A stretch of 32,340 nt of DNA from Sphingobacteriaceae bacterium UBA6709 (GTDB lineage Bacteria > Bacteroidota > Bacteroidia > Sphingobacteriales > Sphingobacteriaceae), in NCBI GenBank assembly GCA_002454425.1, contig DKIV01000030.1:1-32340 (forward strand), in the 5' to 3' direction. The notes under the pieces were generated by a model. The model was not told the origin of the DNA. It saw only the letters and a list, made by a program, of their open reading frames with translations, and searched no databases. How positions within the stretch are numbered: position 1 is the stretch's first letter; each line of letters opens with the position of its first letter. Made by a program: the position numbers and the translations under genes. Positions 15,846-24,451 of this stretch are shown in pieces.

Positions 15846-17747
15846 CTACAAGTATGCACGTTGATTATTTCCCTCGCGCCAGTTAACAAAAGCACGGTTC
15901 ACAACCCTGTTCCCTCCGGGTGTAGGATAGTCGCCGGAGAAATACCAATCGCCACTGTTATCAGGAATAGCCTTGTGAAGGTCTGACAGCGTTTGGTAGA
16001 TTACCTTTACCTCTGCCTTAATATTCTTTGGCGAGATGATCTGAGCGATCTTCGAGGAGATCTCTTCATCTGAGAAAGGTTCATAGATGGCTTTCACGTA
16101 GTTCTCCCCTTCGCTTCTGGGAAGATCCAAAGAAGCTTTACACTTCTGATAAGTATCTTCAATGATCTGATCCATACCGCGCTCTTTAAGCAGGCTGATC
16201 GCAGCTTCGAAAGCAACAAATTCACCCATGCGCGACATGTCGATTCCATAACAGTCAGGATATCTGATTTGCGGCGCTGAAGATACAATAACAATCTTCT
16301 TAGGACCCAGGCGATCTAAGATGCGCAGAATACTTTGACGAAGGGTAGTTCCACGAACGATCGAATCATCAATGACTACCAGATTATCGGTGCCATCGTT
16401 AATTAATCCATAAGTAGTATCATATACGTGCGATACCATATCCTGACGATCCGCATCCTGTGTAATAAAGGTGCGAAGCTTCACATCCTTGATTGCGATC
16501 TTCTCAACGCGGGGAGCTAAGTTCAACACCTCTTCAAGTTCCTGATCTGAAATTTTATCAGCACGGTTAAGCAATTTCTCCTTCTGATATTGCTTGATAT
16601 ACTTATGAAGACCTTCCACCATTCCGAAAAACGCAACCTCCGCGGTATTAGGAATAAAAGAAAATACAGTATTTTTTAAATCGTTGCTTACAGAATCCAA
16701 TATCGCGGGACAAAGCAGGCGTCCCAGTTGTTTACGCTCGCGATAGATAGCAGCGTCGCTGCCTCGCGAGAAATAAATACGTTCGAAAGAACATGCTTTA
16801 CGCTCCTCTGGTTCACGGAACTGCTCCTCTGTAACGGTTCCATTCTTCTTGATAATGAGCGCGTGACCTGGCTTAATCTCCTTCACGGAGTCAATAGGTA
16901 CGTTAAACGCCGTTTGAATAGCCGGACGTTCCGAGGTAACCACCACGATCTCATCATCCATGTAATAGAACGCAGGGCGAATTCCTCCAGGATCACGCAT
17001 AACGAAAGCATCGCCATGACCAAAAATACCTTCTATAACATAGCCTCCATCCCAGGTCTTCGCTGAGCGGCGCAGGATCTTCGCAACATCAAGATTCTCA
17101 GAAATCAGGTGACTTATTTCCGCGTTGCTGAACCCTTCTGTTTTAAAATTATCAAAAAGGTACTGGTTTTCCGCATCCAGGAAGTGACCTATCTTCTCGA
17201 GCACTGTCACTGTATCAGCCTTCTCTTTTGGGTGCTGCCCAAGTTCGTAAAGCTGTTCCAGCATCTCGTCAACATTAGTCATGTTGAAATTACCCGCGAT
17301 GACGAGGTTTCTCGACTGCCAGTTATTCTGACGTAGGAAGGGGTGGCAATTTTCAATGCTATTCTTGCCGTGAGTACCATAGCGCAAATGGCCCATCAAT
17401 ACCTCGCCTATGAAACTAACATTCTCCTTCAGCCATTCAGCATCTTCATACAGCTCTGGCTTGTGCATAATATCAGCAAACTTCTTTTGCACGTACTCGA
17501 AGATCTCAGATACCGCGCCAGATCCCATAGCTCTATGGCGACTGATATACCGGCTGCCCGGAGGTACGTCAAACTTGATACTTGCAATACCGGCACCATC
17601 CTGACCTCGGTTATGCTGTTTCTCCATTAATAGATACAGCTTATTCAGACCGTAGAGAGGGGTCCCGTATTTTTGCTGATAATAAGAAAGGGGCTTTAAA
17701 AGACGAATAAGTGCGATACCACACTCGTGTTTAATTGCTTCGCTCAT
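15846..17747 (-). CDS. purF: Amidophosphoribosyltransferase, long Bacteroidota type
   Basis: Transfers the glutamine amide to PRPP, the first committed step of purine synthesis. The N-terminal Ntn glutaminase domain begins after a short propeptide: M-S-E-A-I-K-H-E, then Cys9 (in E-C-G-I) as the nucleophile of the mature enzyme. G-H-L-R-Y-G-T-H-G and the R-D-P-G-G-I-R-P motif follow. The C-terminal phosphoribosyltransferase domain has the PRPP loop V-V-I-D-D-S-I-V-R-G-T-T near residue 450-460. At 633 residues it is longer than the usual 470-510, with extra sequence after the glutaminase domain and at the C-terminus, as in the long paralogue seen in Bacteroidota. The PRPP loop and nucleophile are both intact, so it should be active. 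ATG at 17747, own terminator downstream. Confidence 0.92.
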   Translation of the reverse strand: MSEAIKHECGIALIRLLKPLSYYQQKYGTPLYGLNKLYLLMEKQHNRGQDGAGIASIKFDVPPGSRYISRHRAMGSGAVSEIFEYVQKKFADIMHKPELYEDAEWLKENVSFIGEVLMGHLRYGTHGKNSIENCHPFLRQNNWQSRNLVIAGNFNMTNVDEMLEQLYELGQHPKEKADTVTVLEKIGHFLDAENQYLFDNFKTEGFSNAEISHLISENLDVAKILRRSAKTWDGGYVIEGIFGHGDAFVMRDPGGIRPAFYYMDDEIVVVTSERPAIQTAFNVPIDSVKEIKPGHALIIKKNGTVTEEQFREPEERKACSFERIYFSRGSDAAIYRERKQLGRLLCPAILDSVSNDLKNTVFSFIPNTAEVAFFGMVEGLHKYIKQYQKEKLLNRADKISDQELEEVLNLAPRVEKIAIKDVKLRTFITQDADRQDMVSHVYDTTYGLINDGTDNLVVIDDSIVRGTTLRQSILRILDRLGPKKIVIVSSAPQIRYPDCYGIDMSRMGEFVAFEAAISLLKERGMDQIIEDTYQKCKASLDLPRSEGENYVKAIYEPFSDEEISSKIAQIISPKNIKAEVKVIYQTLSDLHKAIPDNSGDWYFSGDYPTPGGNRVVNRAFVNWREGNNQRAYL

Positions 17748-17766
17748 GAAATGATCACTAAGCCCG

Positions 17767-17774
17767 CAAAATTA
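17767..17774 (-). promoter_or_regulatory. Candidate -7 element of purF
   Basis: On the minus strand TAATTTTG (complement of 17767-17774) matches TAnnTTTG exactly and lies 19 bases before the purF ATG. No good TTTG -33 partner is visible, so this is tentative. It suggests that purF has its own promoter behind nuoN. Confidence 0.35.
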
Positions 17775-17870
17775 TGCTTTTTTTTTAAAGTCTACAGCTT
17801 TTTTACAATGGGCGACATTGCCATTACCTTCATTCTACCTTGCGCTGACATGAACATGCGCCAACACAAG

Positions 17871-19367
17871 CTACCATATAGCAAGGACTTGCGGAAACAA
17901 CCCTATCACAAGCAAAGATACAGTAAGCAATACCACAAAAAATCCGATAACACTCATTCTATAATCAGCACTATGCTCGTAGTCGCCCTTGCGCAGATAG
18001 GCATTCAGTGGAATCTTTAGATAATAGAATAAGGACACAACCGTACATAGTACAGCGACAATGAGCATGACAAGCAACAAGATGGAGTGGCTTTGATTAT
18101 AGGCTTCGAGTACAGCCGAAAAGATCAGGAATTTGGAGAGAAATCCTGCCAGGGGAGGCAAGCCCGTCAATGATACGAGAACCACGACGAAGCAGAGCAT
18201 CTCGGTCTTCATCACTTTTCCCAGGCCACGGTATTGTGTCAGGGTCAGCGCTCCATATTTCGCCTCTACTCTCTCAGCCAAAGCAAAAGCAAGGATATTC
18301 ATGATGGCGTAAACCACAAGATAAAACAAGAAAGCTTTATATGACTGATCGCTGCTAATGGATAGCGCCATGAGAATAAATCCCGTATGACCGATAGAAG
18401 AATACGCCAGCATTCGCTTGATGTTCTTCTGCAGCAGCGCAACAAAATTACCTATTACCATGGAAAGGATAGCGACTATGGCCAACGCTTGCTGAATATT
18501 AAACTTCTGTATAAGAACGTCAGATGTAGCCAGAACTTCCGTAACGCGATAGAGGATCACAAAACCGGCAAGTTTTGGTGCAGTAGAAAGGAAGGCTGTC
18601 ACGGGCGTTGGTGCCCCCTCGTATACGTCGGGACTCCAGAAATGCATCGGCACAAAGGCCAGCTTAAAGCCTAGTCCTACCATGAACAGGCTTATCGAAA
18701 GCACCAGCGGCAACACAGGCAGCGCGGCAAGCATCGGGACGAAATTGCTGTCACTGAGGTTCAATGTTCCGGAGAAGCCGTATAAAAGCGAAATACCAAA
18801 CAGCATGATCGCTGAACATGCGGAACCAAACAGCACATACTTCATGGATGCTTCCGACTGTTTGTTATCAGCCGATAAATACCCCGTAAGCAGATACGAG
18901 GCCAATGAGATGAACTCGATAGAAATATAAATGGTCAATAAGCTGAAAGACATAGCCATGAAGCTAAGGCCTAAAGCAATGGCAGGAAGGAGGATGTAAA
19001 GGTCGCCACTGCCCTTCTCATGCTGTTGAACCCGTTTATTTTCTGCCACCATGATGCCGAAGAATAACATGATACCTAATATAAGATAGCGCATGATGCC
19101 ACTCAACTGATCGGCAACTAAGCTTCCTCCAAATAATACCAACTGCCCCTTTACCCCTTCCATAAGTAAAGGCAGCAACAACAGAGATATCACAATACCA
19201 CTAATGGATACCCAAAATGTATTCACCGATTTCTTACCGGGGATAAAAAGATCGCATAGTATGGAAATAACAAAAGTTATGACAAGTGCTATTTCAGGCA
19301 AGAGGAAGTGCAAGCCGGAGCTTATGCCTTCCAGCAACGAAGCGACGTATGGCAGAAAGTCATTCAT
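17871..19367 (-). CDS. nuoN: NADH-quinone oxidoreductase subunit N
   Basis: A 498-residue antiporter-like proton-channel subunit of complex I, with about fourteen hydrophobic helices. Conserved charged residues are present: Glu in I-S-I-E-F-I-S-L, Lys in G-F-K-L-A-F-V-P-M-H-F-W-S-P-D-V-Y-E-G-A-P-T-P, and Lys in N-I-K-R-M-L-A-Y-S-S-I-G-H. It is the last gene of the nuoH-N operon; its ATG lies one base after the nuoM stop. The next gene on the strand, purF, is 123 bases away, and no strong terminator is seen between them. Confidence 0.96.
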   Translation of the reverse strand: MNDFLPYVASLLEGISSGLHFLLPEIALVITFVISILCDLFIPGKKSVNTFWVSISGIVISLLLLPLLMEGVKGQLVLFGGSLVADQLSGIMRYLILGIMLFFGIMVAENKRVQQHEKGSGDLYILLPAIALGLSFMAMSFSLLTIYISIEFISLASYLLTGYLSADNKQSEASMKYVLFGSACSAIMLFGISLLYGFSGTLNLSDSNFVPMLAALPVLPLVLSISLFMVGLGFKLAFVPMHFWSPDVYEGAPTPVTAFLSTAPKLAGFVILYRVTEVLATSDVLIQKFNIQQALAIVAILSMVIGNFVALLQKNIKRMLAYSSIGHTGFILMALSISSDQSYKAFLFYLVVYAIMNILAFALAERVEAKYGALTLTQYRGLGKVMKTEMLCFVVVLVSLTGLPPLAGFLSKFLIFSAVLEAYNQSHSILLLVMLIVAVLCTVVSLFYYLKIPLNAYLRKGDYEHSADYRMSVIGFFVVLLTVSLLVIGLFPQVLAIW

Positions 19368-19368
19368 C

Positions 19369-20970
19369 TTATCGCAGATTTACCAGGTGAAGTAATTGAA
19401 GTACTGAAACATTCATCTTATCAAAGGCCAGAGAGGGCAGAATTCCAAGCAAGAGACCCAAGCCTCCCAGGATCACGAGCACCAGAGTCTCTCGTCCATT
19501 TACATCCTTTAATGCAAGCAGCCAGGCGTCTCCCCCTCGTAATAATGTCGAACCAAAGAACATACGTTGCAAAGTCCATAGAAGGTAAGCAGCACTAAGC
19601 AGGATACCCAGGGCACCACATACCGCCATCCAATGAGGGATCAAGCCATTCACACTTTGAGACGTAAAAGCTCCGATAAGACTGAACGCCTCGGCAATGA
19701 AGGCTGAGAAGCCGGGTAAACCTAAAGATGCAAAGAACGCGATCATCACGAAAGCTGTATACCGCGGCATGATAGACGCCAATCCCCTGAAATTATGAAT
19801 ATTACGATCGTGCACACGATCGTAAACAACACCAACAACAAAGAACAACATCGAGGACAAAAATCCATGACTTATCATCTGCATCATAGCGCCGTTAATG
19901 CCCTCGGCAGTAAAAGAGGCAACTCCTAAGAGCACAAAACCCATGTGCGAAACCGAGGAATAGGCAATAAGCTTCTTCAGGTCACTCTGCGCCAGAGCAT
20001 TCATCCCCCCATATAAAATTGACACGACGCCTATCAGGCCAAGCCACCATGAGGATAATAAAGCCGCGTCAGGGAAAATACTATAACAGATACGAAGAAT
20101 ACCATACCCTCCGATCTTAAGCAAAATACCAGCAAGGATAATCGAAACCGGAGTAGGTGCTTCCACGTGCGCGTCGGGTAACCAAGTGTGTAAGGGCACG
20201 ATCGGCACCTTGATAGCAAAAGCTATAAACAATACGATGAACGCCAGCAAGCGTGCTGGCACCCCAAACAGCAGCTGCGGATTTACATAGGAAAAAATAC
20301 CATTGGACGCGTAATTAGCAGGGTTCATCATGCTTAACATATTGAACGTATGGCTTCCTGTAGCAGGATCAATTACGGTAAAATACAATCCGATAATCAC
20401 CAGCAGCATGAACACTGATCCGAAGAGCGTGTAAAGAAAGAACTTTATGGCCGCGTATTCTCGTCGCACGCCCCCCCAAATTCCAATAAGGAAGTAAAGC
20501 GGCAGCAGCATAAGCTCGTAAAAGACATAGAAAAGAAAGAAATCCAGCGCTGAGAAAACTCCAAATACAGCAGTATCGAGCAATAAAAGCAGCGCGAAAT
20601 AACCCTTCAGGTTCTTGCTGATGTTCCAGGAAGCCAGTACAGCCACGAGCATCACCACGGCGGTGAGCACCATTAATGGCATCGAAATGCCATCCAGACC
20701 GATAAAATAATCTATTTGAAGCTTGCCTAAGGAGCCCAGATCCAGATGTATCCATGGCAGCTTTTCTACCAGCTGATACTTACTTATCTCGGCAACGCCG
20801 GCATGAGCGGCAGGATTAAAATCAAGATATATCCACGCGCACATTACTACCTGTATCACCACGGTAGCCAGGGCCAGATATTTAAATTTCGAAGCCAGGG
20901 AAGCTGGAAGCATTAAAATTAACGCTGCAGCTGCCAGAGGCATAAAGATCAAGAGTGACAGTAAACTCAT
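19369..20970 (-). CDS. nuoM: NADH-quinone oxidoreductase subunit M
   Basis: A 533-residue antiporter-like subunit of the complex I membrane arm. The conserved helix-5 Glu lies in F-Y-E-L-M-L-L-P-L-Y-F. The helix-7 Lys lies in A-I-K-V-P-I-V-P-L-H-T-W-L-P-D-A-H-V-E-A-P-T, and the middle lysine in D-L-K-K-L-I-A-Y-S-S-V-S-H. The ATG overlaps the nuoL stop by four bases (ATGA), indicating coupled translation. Length is slightly above the usual 480-510 residues because of a longer loop around residues 55-85 and 200-230. Confidence 0.97.
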   Translation of the reverse strand: MSLLSLLIFMPLAAAALILMLPASLASKFKYLALATVVIQVVMCAWIYLDFNPAAHAGVAEISKYQLVEKLPWIHLDLGSLGKLQIDYFIGLDGISMPLMVLTAVVMLVAVLASWNISKNLKGYFALLLLLDTAVFGVFSALDFFLFYVFYELMLLPLYFLIGIWGGVRREYAAIKFFLYTLFGSVFMLLVIIGLYFTVIDPATGSHTFNMLSMMNPANYASNGIFSYVNPQLLFGVPARLLAFIVLFIAFAIKVPIVPLHTWLPDAHVEAPTPVSIILAGILLKIGGYGILRICYSIFPDAALLSSWWLGLIGVVSILYGGMNALAQSDLKKLIAYSSVSHMGFVLLGVASFTAEGINGAMMQMISHGFLSSMLFFVVGVVYDRVHDRNIHNFRGLASIMPRYTAFVMIAFFASLGLPGFSAFIAEAFSLIGAFTSQSVNGLIPHWMAVCGALGILLSAAYLLWTLQRMFFGSTLLRGGDAWLLALKDVNGRETLVLVILGGLGLLLGILPSLAFDKMNVSVLQLLHLVNLR

Positions 20971-23021
20971 ATAGTTCCGCTATACAACTTATAGATGAAA
21001 AAAATCAAAATAAAGAGCAACATGCTCACGAAATAATGCTGTAGCTTGCCACTCTGGAAATGCCGGAAGAAGCGCGCCAGCTGTGAAGATATCCAGGCGA
21101 AGCCGTTTATCAGTCCATCCACGATGTGCTTGTCAAACCATGCCGCAACATGTGATAGCGATCGGCTCAGCGAACCTACGCCATCTACCAACCCGTCTAC
21201 CACCTTACGGTCTATAACACTTAGGAGTCCACTCAGCAATAGCACCAGCTTCACAACCATCGCATAGAGATCATTGATACGCCATTGATAGAAAATGAAC
21301 CCACGCAGTCCTTTATTCTTTCCCTCTGCTACCGACACCGCGTTTGTCATGGCATAACGTTTCCAGGCGATAAATATCAAGGCCAGCGATCCCATATTCA
21401 CCACCACAGGAATTATCAGGTGTGACAATCCCTCCTCGTGCGCTAAATGCAATGGAAGAATGGACATCACCCAGGAATGACTCGCGTTAAATGGATTAAC
21501 AGAAAACACGGGAAACAGACAGAACACCGGAAGTATCAACAGCACATAACGCATAGCAGCAGGAGCTTCATGGATATGCGCCTTTGTCCCAATCACCTCT
21601 TCCAGACGAAGCTTTCCAAAGAAAACACTAAAGATAAGTCGCGCAATATAAAAAGCCGTAATCCAGGACGTTGCAAGGGCTACATAAGGAATAACATGAG
21701 CCAGTCCGCCATGAACGCCAGCCCATTGAAAGGCTTCAACAAGAATAGCATCTTTCGACAAGTAGCCGGAGCTGAAAGGCAATCCTGCCAAAGCAAGCGA
21801 AGCAAGGAGCATAGCGACAAAAGTCACCGGCATTTTCTTGCGCAAGCCCCCCATAAGGCGAATATCCTGTGGGTCAAAGTCGGCCCCTTTCTCCTCACGC
21901 ACATGAGCCATTTCATGGATCACAGCCCCCGCGCATAAGAACAACAAACATTTAAAAAACGCGTGTGTAATCAGATGAAAGATCGCCGGACTAGCAGCTC
22001 CTATCCCCATAGCCATGATCATATAACCTAGCTGTGAGATTGTTGAAAATGCAAGGATTCGTTTGATGTCGTTTTGCAACAAGGCCGTGGTGCCCGCCAT
22101 GAAAGCGGTGAAAGCTCCAACACAAGTAATAATCAGCAACACAGTATCATTAAACACCGGCTGTACTCTGAGCAGCAAAAACACGCCCGCGGCCACCATC
22201 GTGGCAGCATGAATAAGTGAAGATACGGCCGTCGGTCCCTCCATAGCGTCAGGCAGCCATCCCTGCAGAGGAAACTGCGCCGACTTTGCCACAGCTCCCA
22301 TAAAAAAAGCGATGCCCGCAATCGTCAGCCATACCGCATCCATAGACGCATTGCCAAATATCCATTGACCATCACGTATCTGGGCAACACTCAAATATCC
22401 GCCCTCACCGAAAAGTAAGCTTAAATCCAGGGTACGGAACTGGCATAGCATGATCATGATTCCTATAAGGAAACCGATATCACCGATCCTGTTAATGATA
22501 AAAGCTTTTTTATTGGCCTGAACGGCAGCTGGTCTGGTAAACCAAAACCCTATAAGCAGGTAAGAGGCGAAACCCACAAGCTCCCAGCATACATACATGA
22601 GCAACAGGTTATCCACCACCACCAGGCCCAGCATGGCAAAGCAGAATAATCCAAGATATCCCCAATACCGCTGTATACCCGCGTCGCCCTCCATATACTT
22701 CAAGGAATATATATGTACCAAAAGCGCGATAAAAGATACCAGCAACAACATCACCACCGACAGATTATTAAGCAATAATCCAGCGTTGACCGTGATGGTT
22801 CCAATGCTGAACCATTGTATGGTACCATGCAATGGTGCCTGATTCCATATCGCCTCAAAGCATAAAATTGCCGACACGAAGCTCAACGACGCAAAGAACA
22901 CCGCAAGCACCTTCCCCATTCTCACATTCGAGAGGCTCATAGCCACCAGGAAAGATAAAAACGGCATTAAGACCGTCATCAGCGCATATATTATCGAAGT
23001 ATCTATATTACGTAATTCCAC
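20967..23021 (-). CDS. nuoL: NADH-quinone oxidoreductase subunit L
   Basis: A 684-residue distal antiporter-like subunit with the long lateral helix at its C-terminus. Conserved residues are present: Glu in M-Y-V-C-W-E-L-V-G-F-A-S-Y-L-L-I-G, Lys in G-A-V-A-K-S-A-Q-F-P-L-Q-G-W-L-P-D-A-M-E-G-P-T, His in L-I-H-A-A-T-M-V, Lys in N-D-I-K-R-I-L-A-F-S-T, and Lys-Asp in L-S-K-D-A-I-L. The start is a GTG at 23021, four bases after the nuoK stop; the next in-frame Met is 14 residues on and would cut into the first helix. It overlaps nuoM by four bases at its end. Confidence 0.97.
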   Translation of the reverse strand: MELRNIDTSIIYALMTVLMPFLSFLVAMSLSNVRMGKVLAVFFASLSFVSAILCFEAIWNQAPLHGTIQWFSIGTITVNAGLLLNNLSVVMLLLVSFIALLVHIYSLKYMEGDAGIQRYWGYLGLFCFAMLGLVVVDNLLLMYVCWELVGFASYLLIGFWFTRPAAVQANKKAFIINRIGDIGFLIGIMIMLCQFRTLDLSLLFGEGGYLSVAQIRDGQWIFGNASMDAVWLTIAGIAFFMGAVAKSAQFPLQGWLPDAMEGPTAVSSLIHAATMVAAGVFLLLRVQPVFNDTVLLIITCVGAFTAFMAGTTALLQNDIKRILAFSTISQLGYMIMAMGIGAASPAIFHLITHAFFKCLLFLCAGAVIHEMAHVREEKGADFDPQDIRLMGGLRKKMPVTFVAMLLASLALAGLPFSSGYLSKDAILVEAFQWAGVHGGLAHVIPYVALATSWITAFYIARLIFSVFFGKLRLEEVIGTKAHIHEAPAAMRYVLLILPVFCLFPVFSVNPFNASHSWVMSILPLHLAHEEGLSHLIIPVVVNMGSLALIFIAWKRYAMTNAVSVAEGKNKGLRGFIFYQWRINDLYAMVVKLVLLLSGLLSVIDRKVVDGLVDGVGSLSRSLSHVAAWFDKHIVDGLINGFAWISSQLARFFRHFQSGKLQHYFVSMLLFILIFFIYKLYSGTI

Positions 23022-23025
23022 AAGC

Positions 23026-23331
23026 TTAGTCCCTTAACTGATCAATTTTGCCCGGATCAATGGTTTTATAATGTTTATACACATTCAGCACAATAGCTAG
23101 GGCTACGGCCAGGGCTGCCGCGGCAAGGGCGATGGCAAATATCGCGAAGCTTTGTCCCGCCATATTCACCCTGTCATAGCGACCAAAAGCCAGCAGATTT
23201 AATATAGCCGCGTTCAGCATAAACTCTATCCCCAGCAACACCAGAATTACATTGCGCTTGGTAAGCACCGCATACAATCCAATACAAAAAAGGGCAGCGC
23301 TCACAATCAGAAAATGCGACAAAGGAATCAA
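23026..23331 (-). CDS. nuoK: NADH-quinone oxidoreductase subunit K, altered second glutamate
   Basis: A 101-residue, three-helix complex I subunit with the familiar beginning I-P-L-S-H. The start is TTG at 23331, overlapping the nuoJ stop by four bases (TTGA). The first functional glutamate, Glu36 in L-L-G-I-E-F-M-L-N, is present. The second (Glu72 in E. coli, in L-A-A-A-E) corresponds here to Ala73: the read is L-A-A-A-A-L-A-V-A-L-A-I, encoded by clear codons (gcc gcg gca gcc ctg). The frame and the flanking sequence are intact, so this looks like a real substitution and not a shift. It should still assemble; proton transfer through this subunit may differ. Confidence 0.93.
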   Translation of the reverse strand: MIPLSHFLIVSAALFCIGLYAVLTKRNVILVLLGIEFMLNAAILNLLAFGRYDRVNMAGQSFAIFAIALAAAALAVALAIVLNVYKHYKTIDPGKIDQLRD

Positions 23332-23867
23332 TCTCTACGCTCCCTTCTGGCAAGATGTGCCGCTCCAATCAATGCCACCATCAGTAGCACCGACAACAAT
23401 TCAAATGGAATTAAGTAACGTGTCATCAGATTCATACCCAATAAATGCAAAGTATTATCCTGCACACCAAGAGCCTGTCCCTGCCGCAGAATGCCGAACT
23501 GACCATTCAGCTGCTGCAACGTCGCCATCAGGATACCAAAGAAGCCTAGTGCTATGATTAATCCGGGAATATGATGAATGCCAATGCTATTGTTTTTTCC
23601 GATGGAAGGCAGATTCAGAAGCTGACGATCAGAGAGCAAAAAGGCGAAGATCATTAACACCAACACCCCTCCCACGTAAACTACTACCTGTGCCACAGCT
23701 ACAAAGTCAGCGAGGGTAAACACGTAGACTCCGGCCAACGAAAATAAGCTAACGAAAAACAGAAATACCGAGCGAATGACGTTCTTCATCGCTACAACTA
23801 TCAATGCCGAGCCTACAACCAGCGCGGCCAGAATGTAAAAAAGAAATTGCTCTACTGTAAAATCCAT
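23328..23867 (-). CDS. nuoJ: NADH-quinone oxidoreductase subunit J
   Basis: A 179-residue, five-helix membrane subunit of complex I. The conserved third-helix pattern is visible as F-V-A-V-A-Q-V-V-V-Y-V-G-G-V-L-V-L-M-I-F-A, after N-V-I-R-S-V-F-L-F. The ATG at 23867 follows nuoI by eight bases, and its TGA overlaps the nuoK TTG start by four bases. NuoJ forms part of the junction between the quinone chamber and the antiporter chain. Confidence 0.95.
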   Translation of the reverse strand: MDFTVEQFLFYILAALVVGSALIVVAMKNVIRSVFLFFVSLFSLAGVYVFTLADFVAVAQVVVYVGGVLVLMIFAFLLSDRQLLNLPSIGKNNSIGIHHIPGLIIALGFFGILMATLQQLNGQFGILRQGQALGVQDNTLHLLGMNLMTRYLIPFELLSVLLMVALIGAAHLARRERRD

Positions 23868-23875
23868 CTTGTTTG

Positions 23876-24436
23876 TTATCCTTTCGTAGTAGCCTTAGCC
23901 GCCTTCGCCTCCATCAGCTCTTTACGTTTCTCTTCAGCGAGCTCTGGACTCATCTCAGAAAACTTATAAGTAAACTCTGATAACGTCGTCGAACTTCTGT
24001 CGAACTCGTTAGTCATCGTTATACATTCTGTGGGACACACCACGGTACAGAGACCACAATACATACATTTAGCCATGTCTATATCGAACTTAGGCACATG
24101 CAGGCGCTTAGTGGTACCATCCGACGTCTGCCCAATGGCTCCTGTCGCCTTTATCGTTTCTATTTCAATGCAGTCTACCGGACAAATCTTGGCACATAAG
24201 TCACATCCAATGCAGTCATCCATTTCTACATGAAGCTGGTAGCGACCCACCTCGGGAATTGGCAACTGTTCTTTCGGATACTGCACGGTCACCTGACCGT
24301 GTGCCTCCGCAAAGTAATTATCATCCCTGATATCTATACTTTTTCGCTTCTTCCCTATGGCAAAAACATGCCGAAAGGTGAGCATCAGCCCCTTCCAGGA
24401 AGTCTTTATTGCATTTATAGTTTTAGTAACGATCAC
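23876..24436 (-). CDS. nuoI: NADH-quinone oxidoreductase subunit I, 2[4Fe-4S] ferredoxin type
   Basis: A 186-residue peripheral-arm subunit carrying clusters N6a and N6b that pass electrons to the quinone site. Two full C-x-x-C-x-x-C-x-x-x-C-P motifs are present, Cys75/78/81/85 and Cys124/127/130/134. An N-terminal amphipathic stretch (K-T-S-W-K-G-L-M-L-T-F-R-H-V-F) fits the membrane-associated helix. The start is a GTG at 24436, because the next Met (residue 18) would remove that helix. A charged Glu/Lys/Ala-rich C-terminal tail follows the ferredoxin fold. It lies 15 bases after nuoH and is the only peripheral-arm subunit in this cluster. Confidence 0.95.
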   Translation of the reverse strand: MIVTKTINAIKTSWKGLMLTFRHVFAIGKKRKSIDIRDDNYFAEAHGQVTVQYPKEQLPIPEVGRYQLHVEMDDCIGCDLCAKICPVDCIEIETIKATGAIGQTSDGTTKRLHVPKFDIDMAKCMYCGLCTVVCPTECITMTNEFDRSSTTLSEFTYKFSEMSPELAEEKRKELMEAKAAKATTKG

Positions 24437-24451
24437 GACAAAAATATTAAA

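Noticed and set aside
17786..17806. Possible nuoN terminator (aaag ... cttt with T runs)
   Set aside because: The stem is only about four base pairs, too weak to call.
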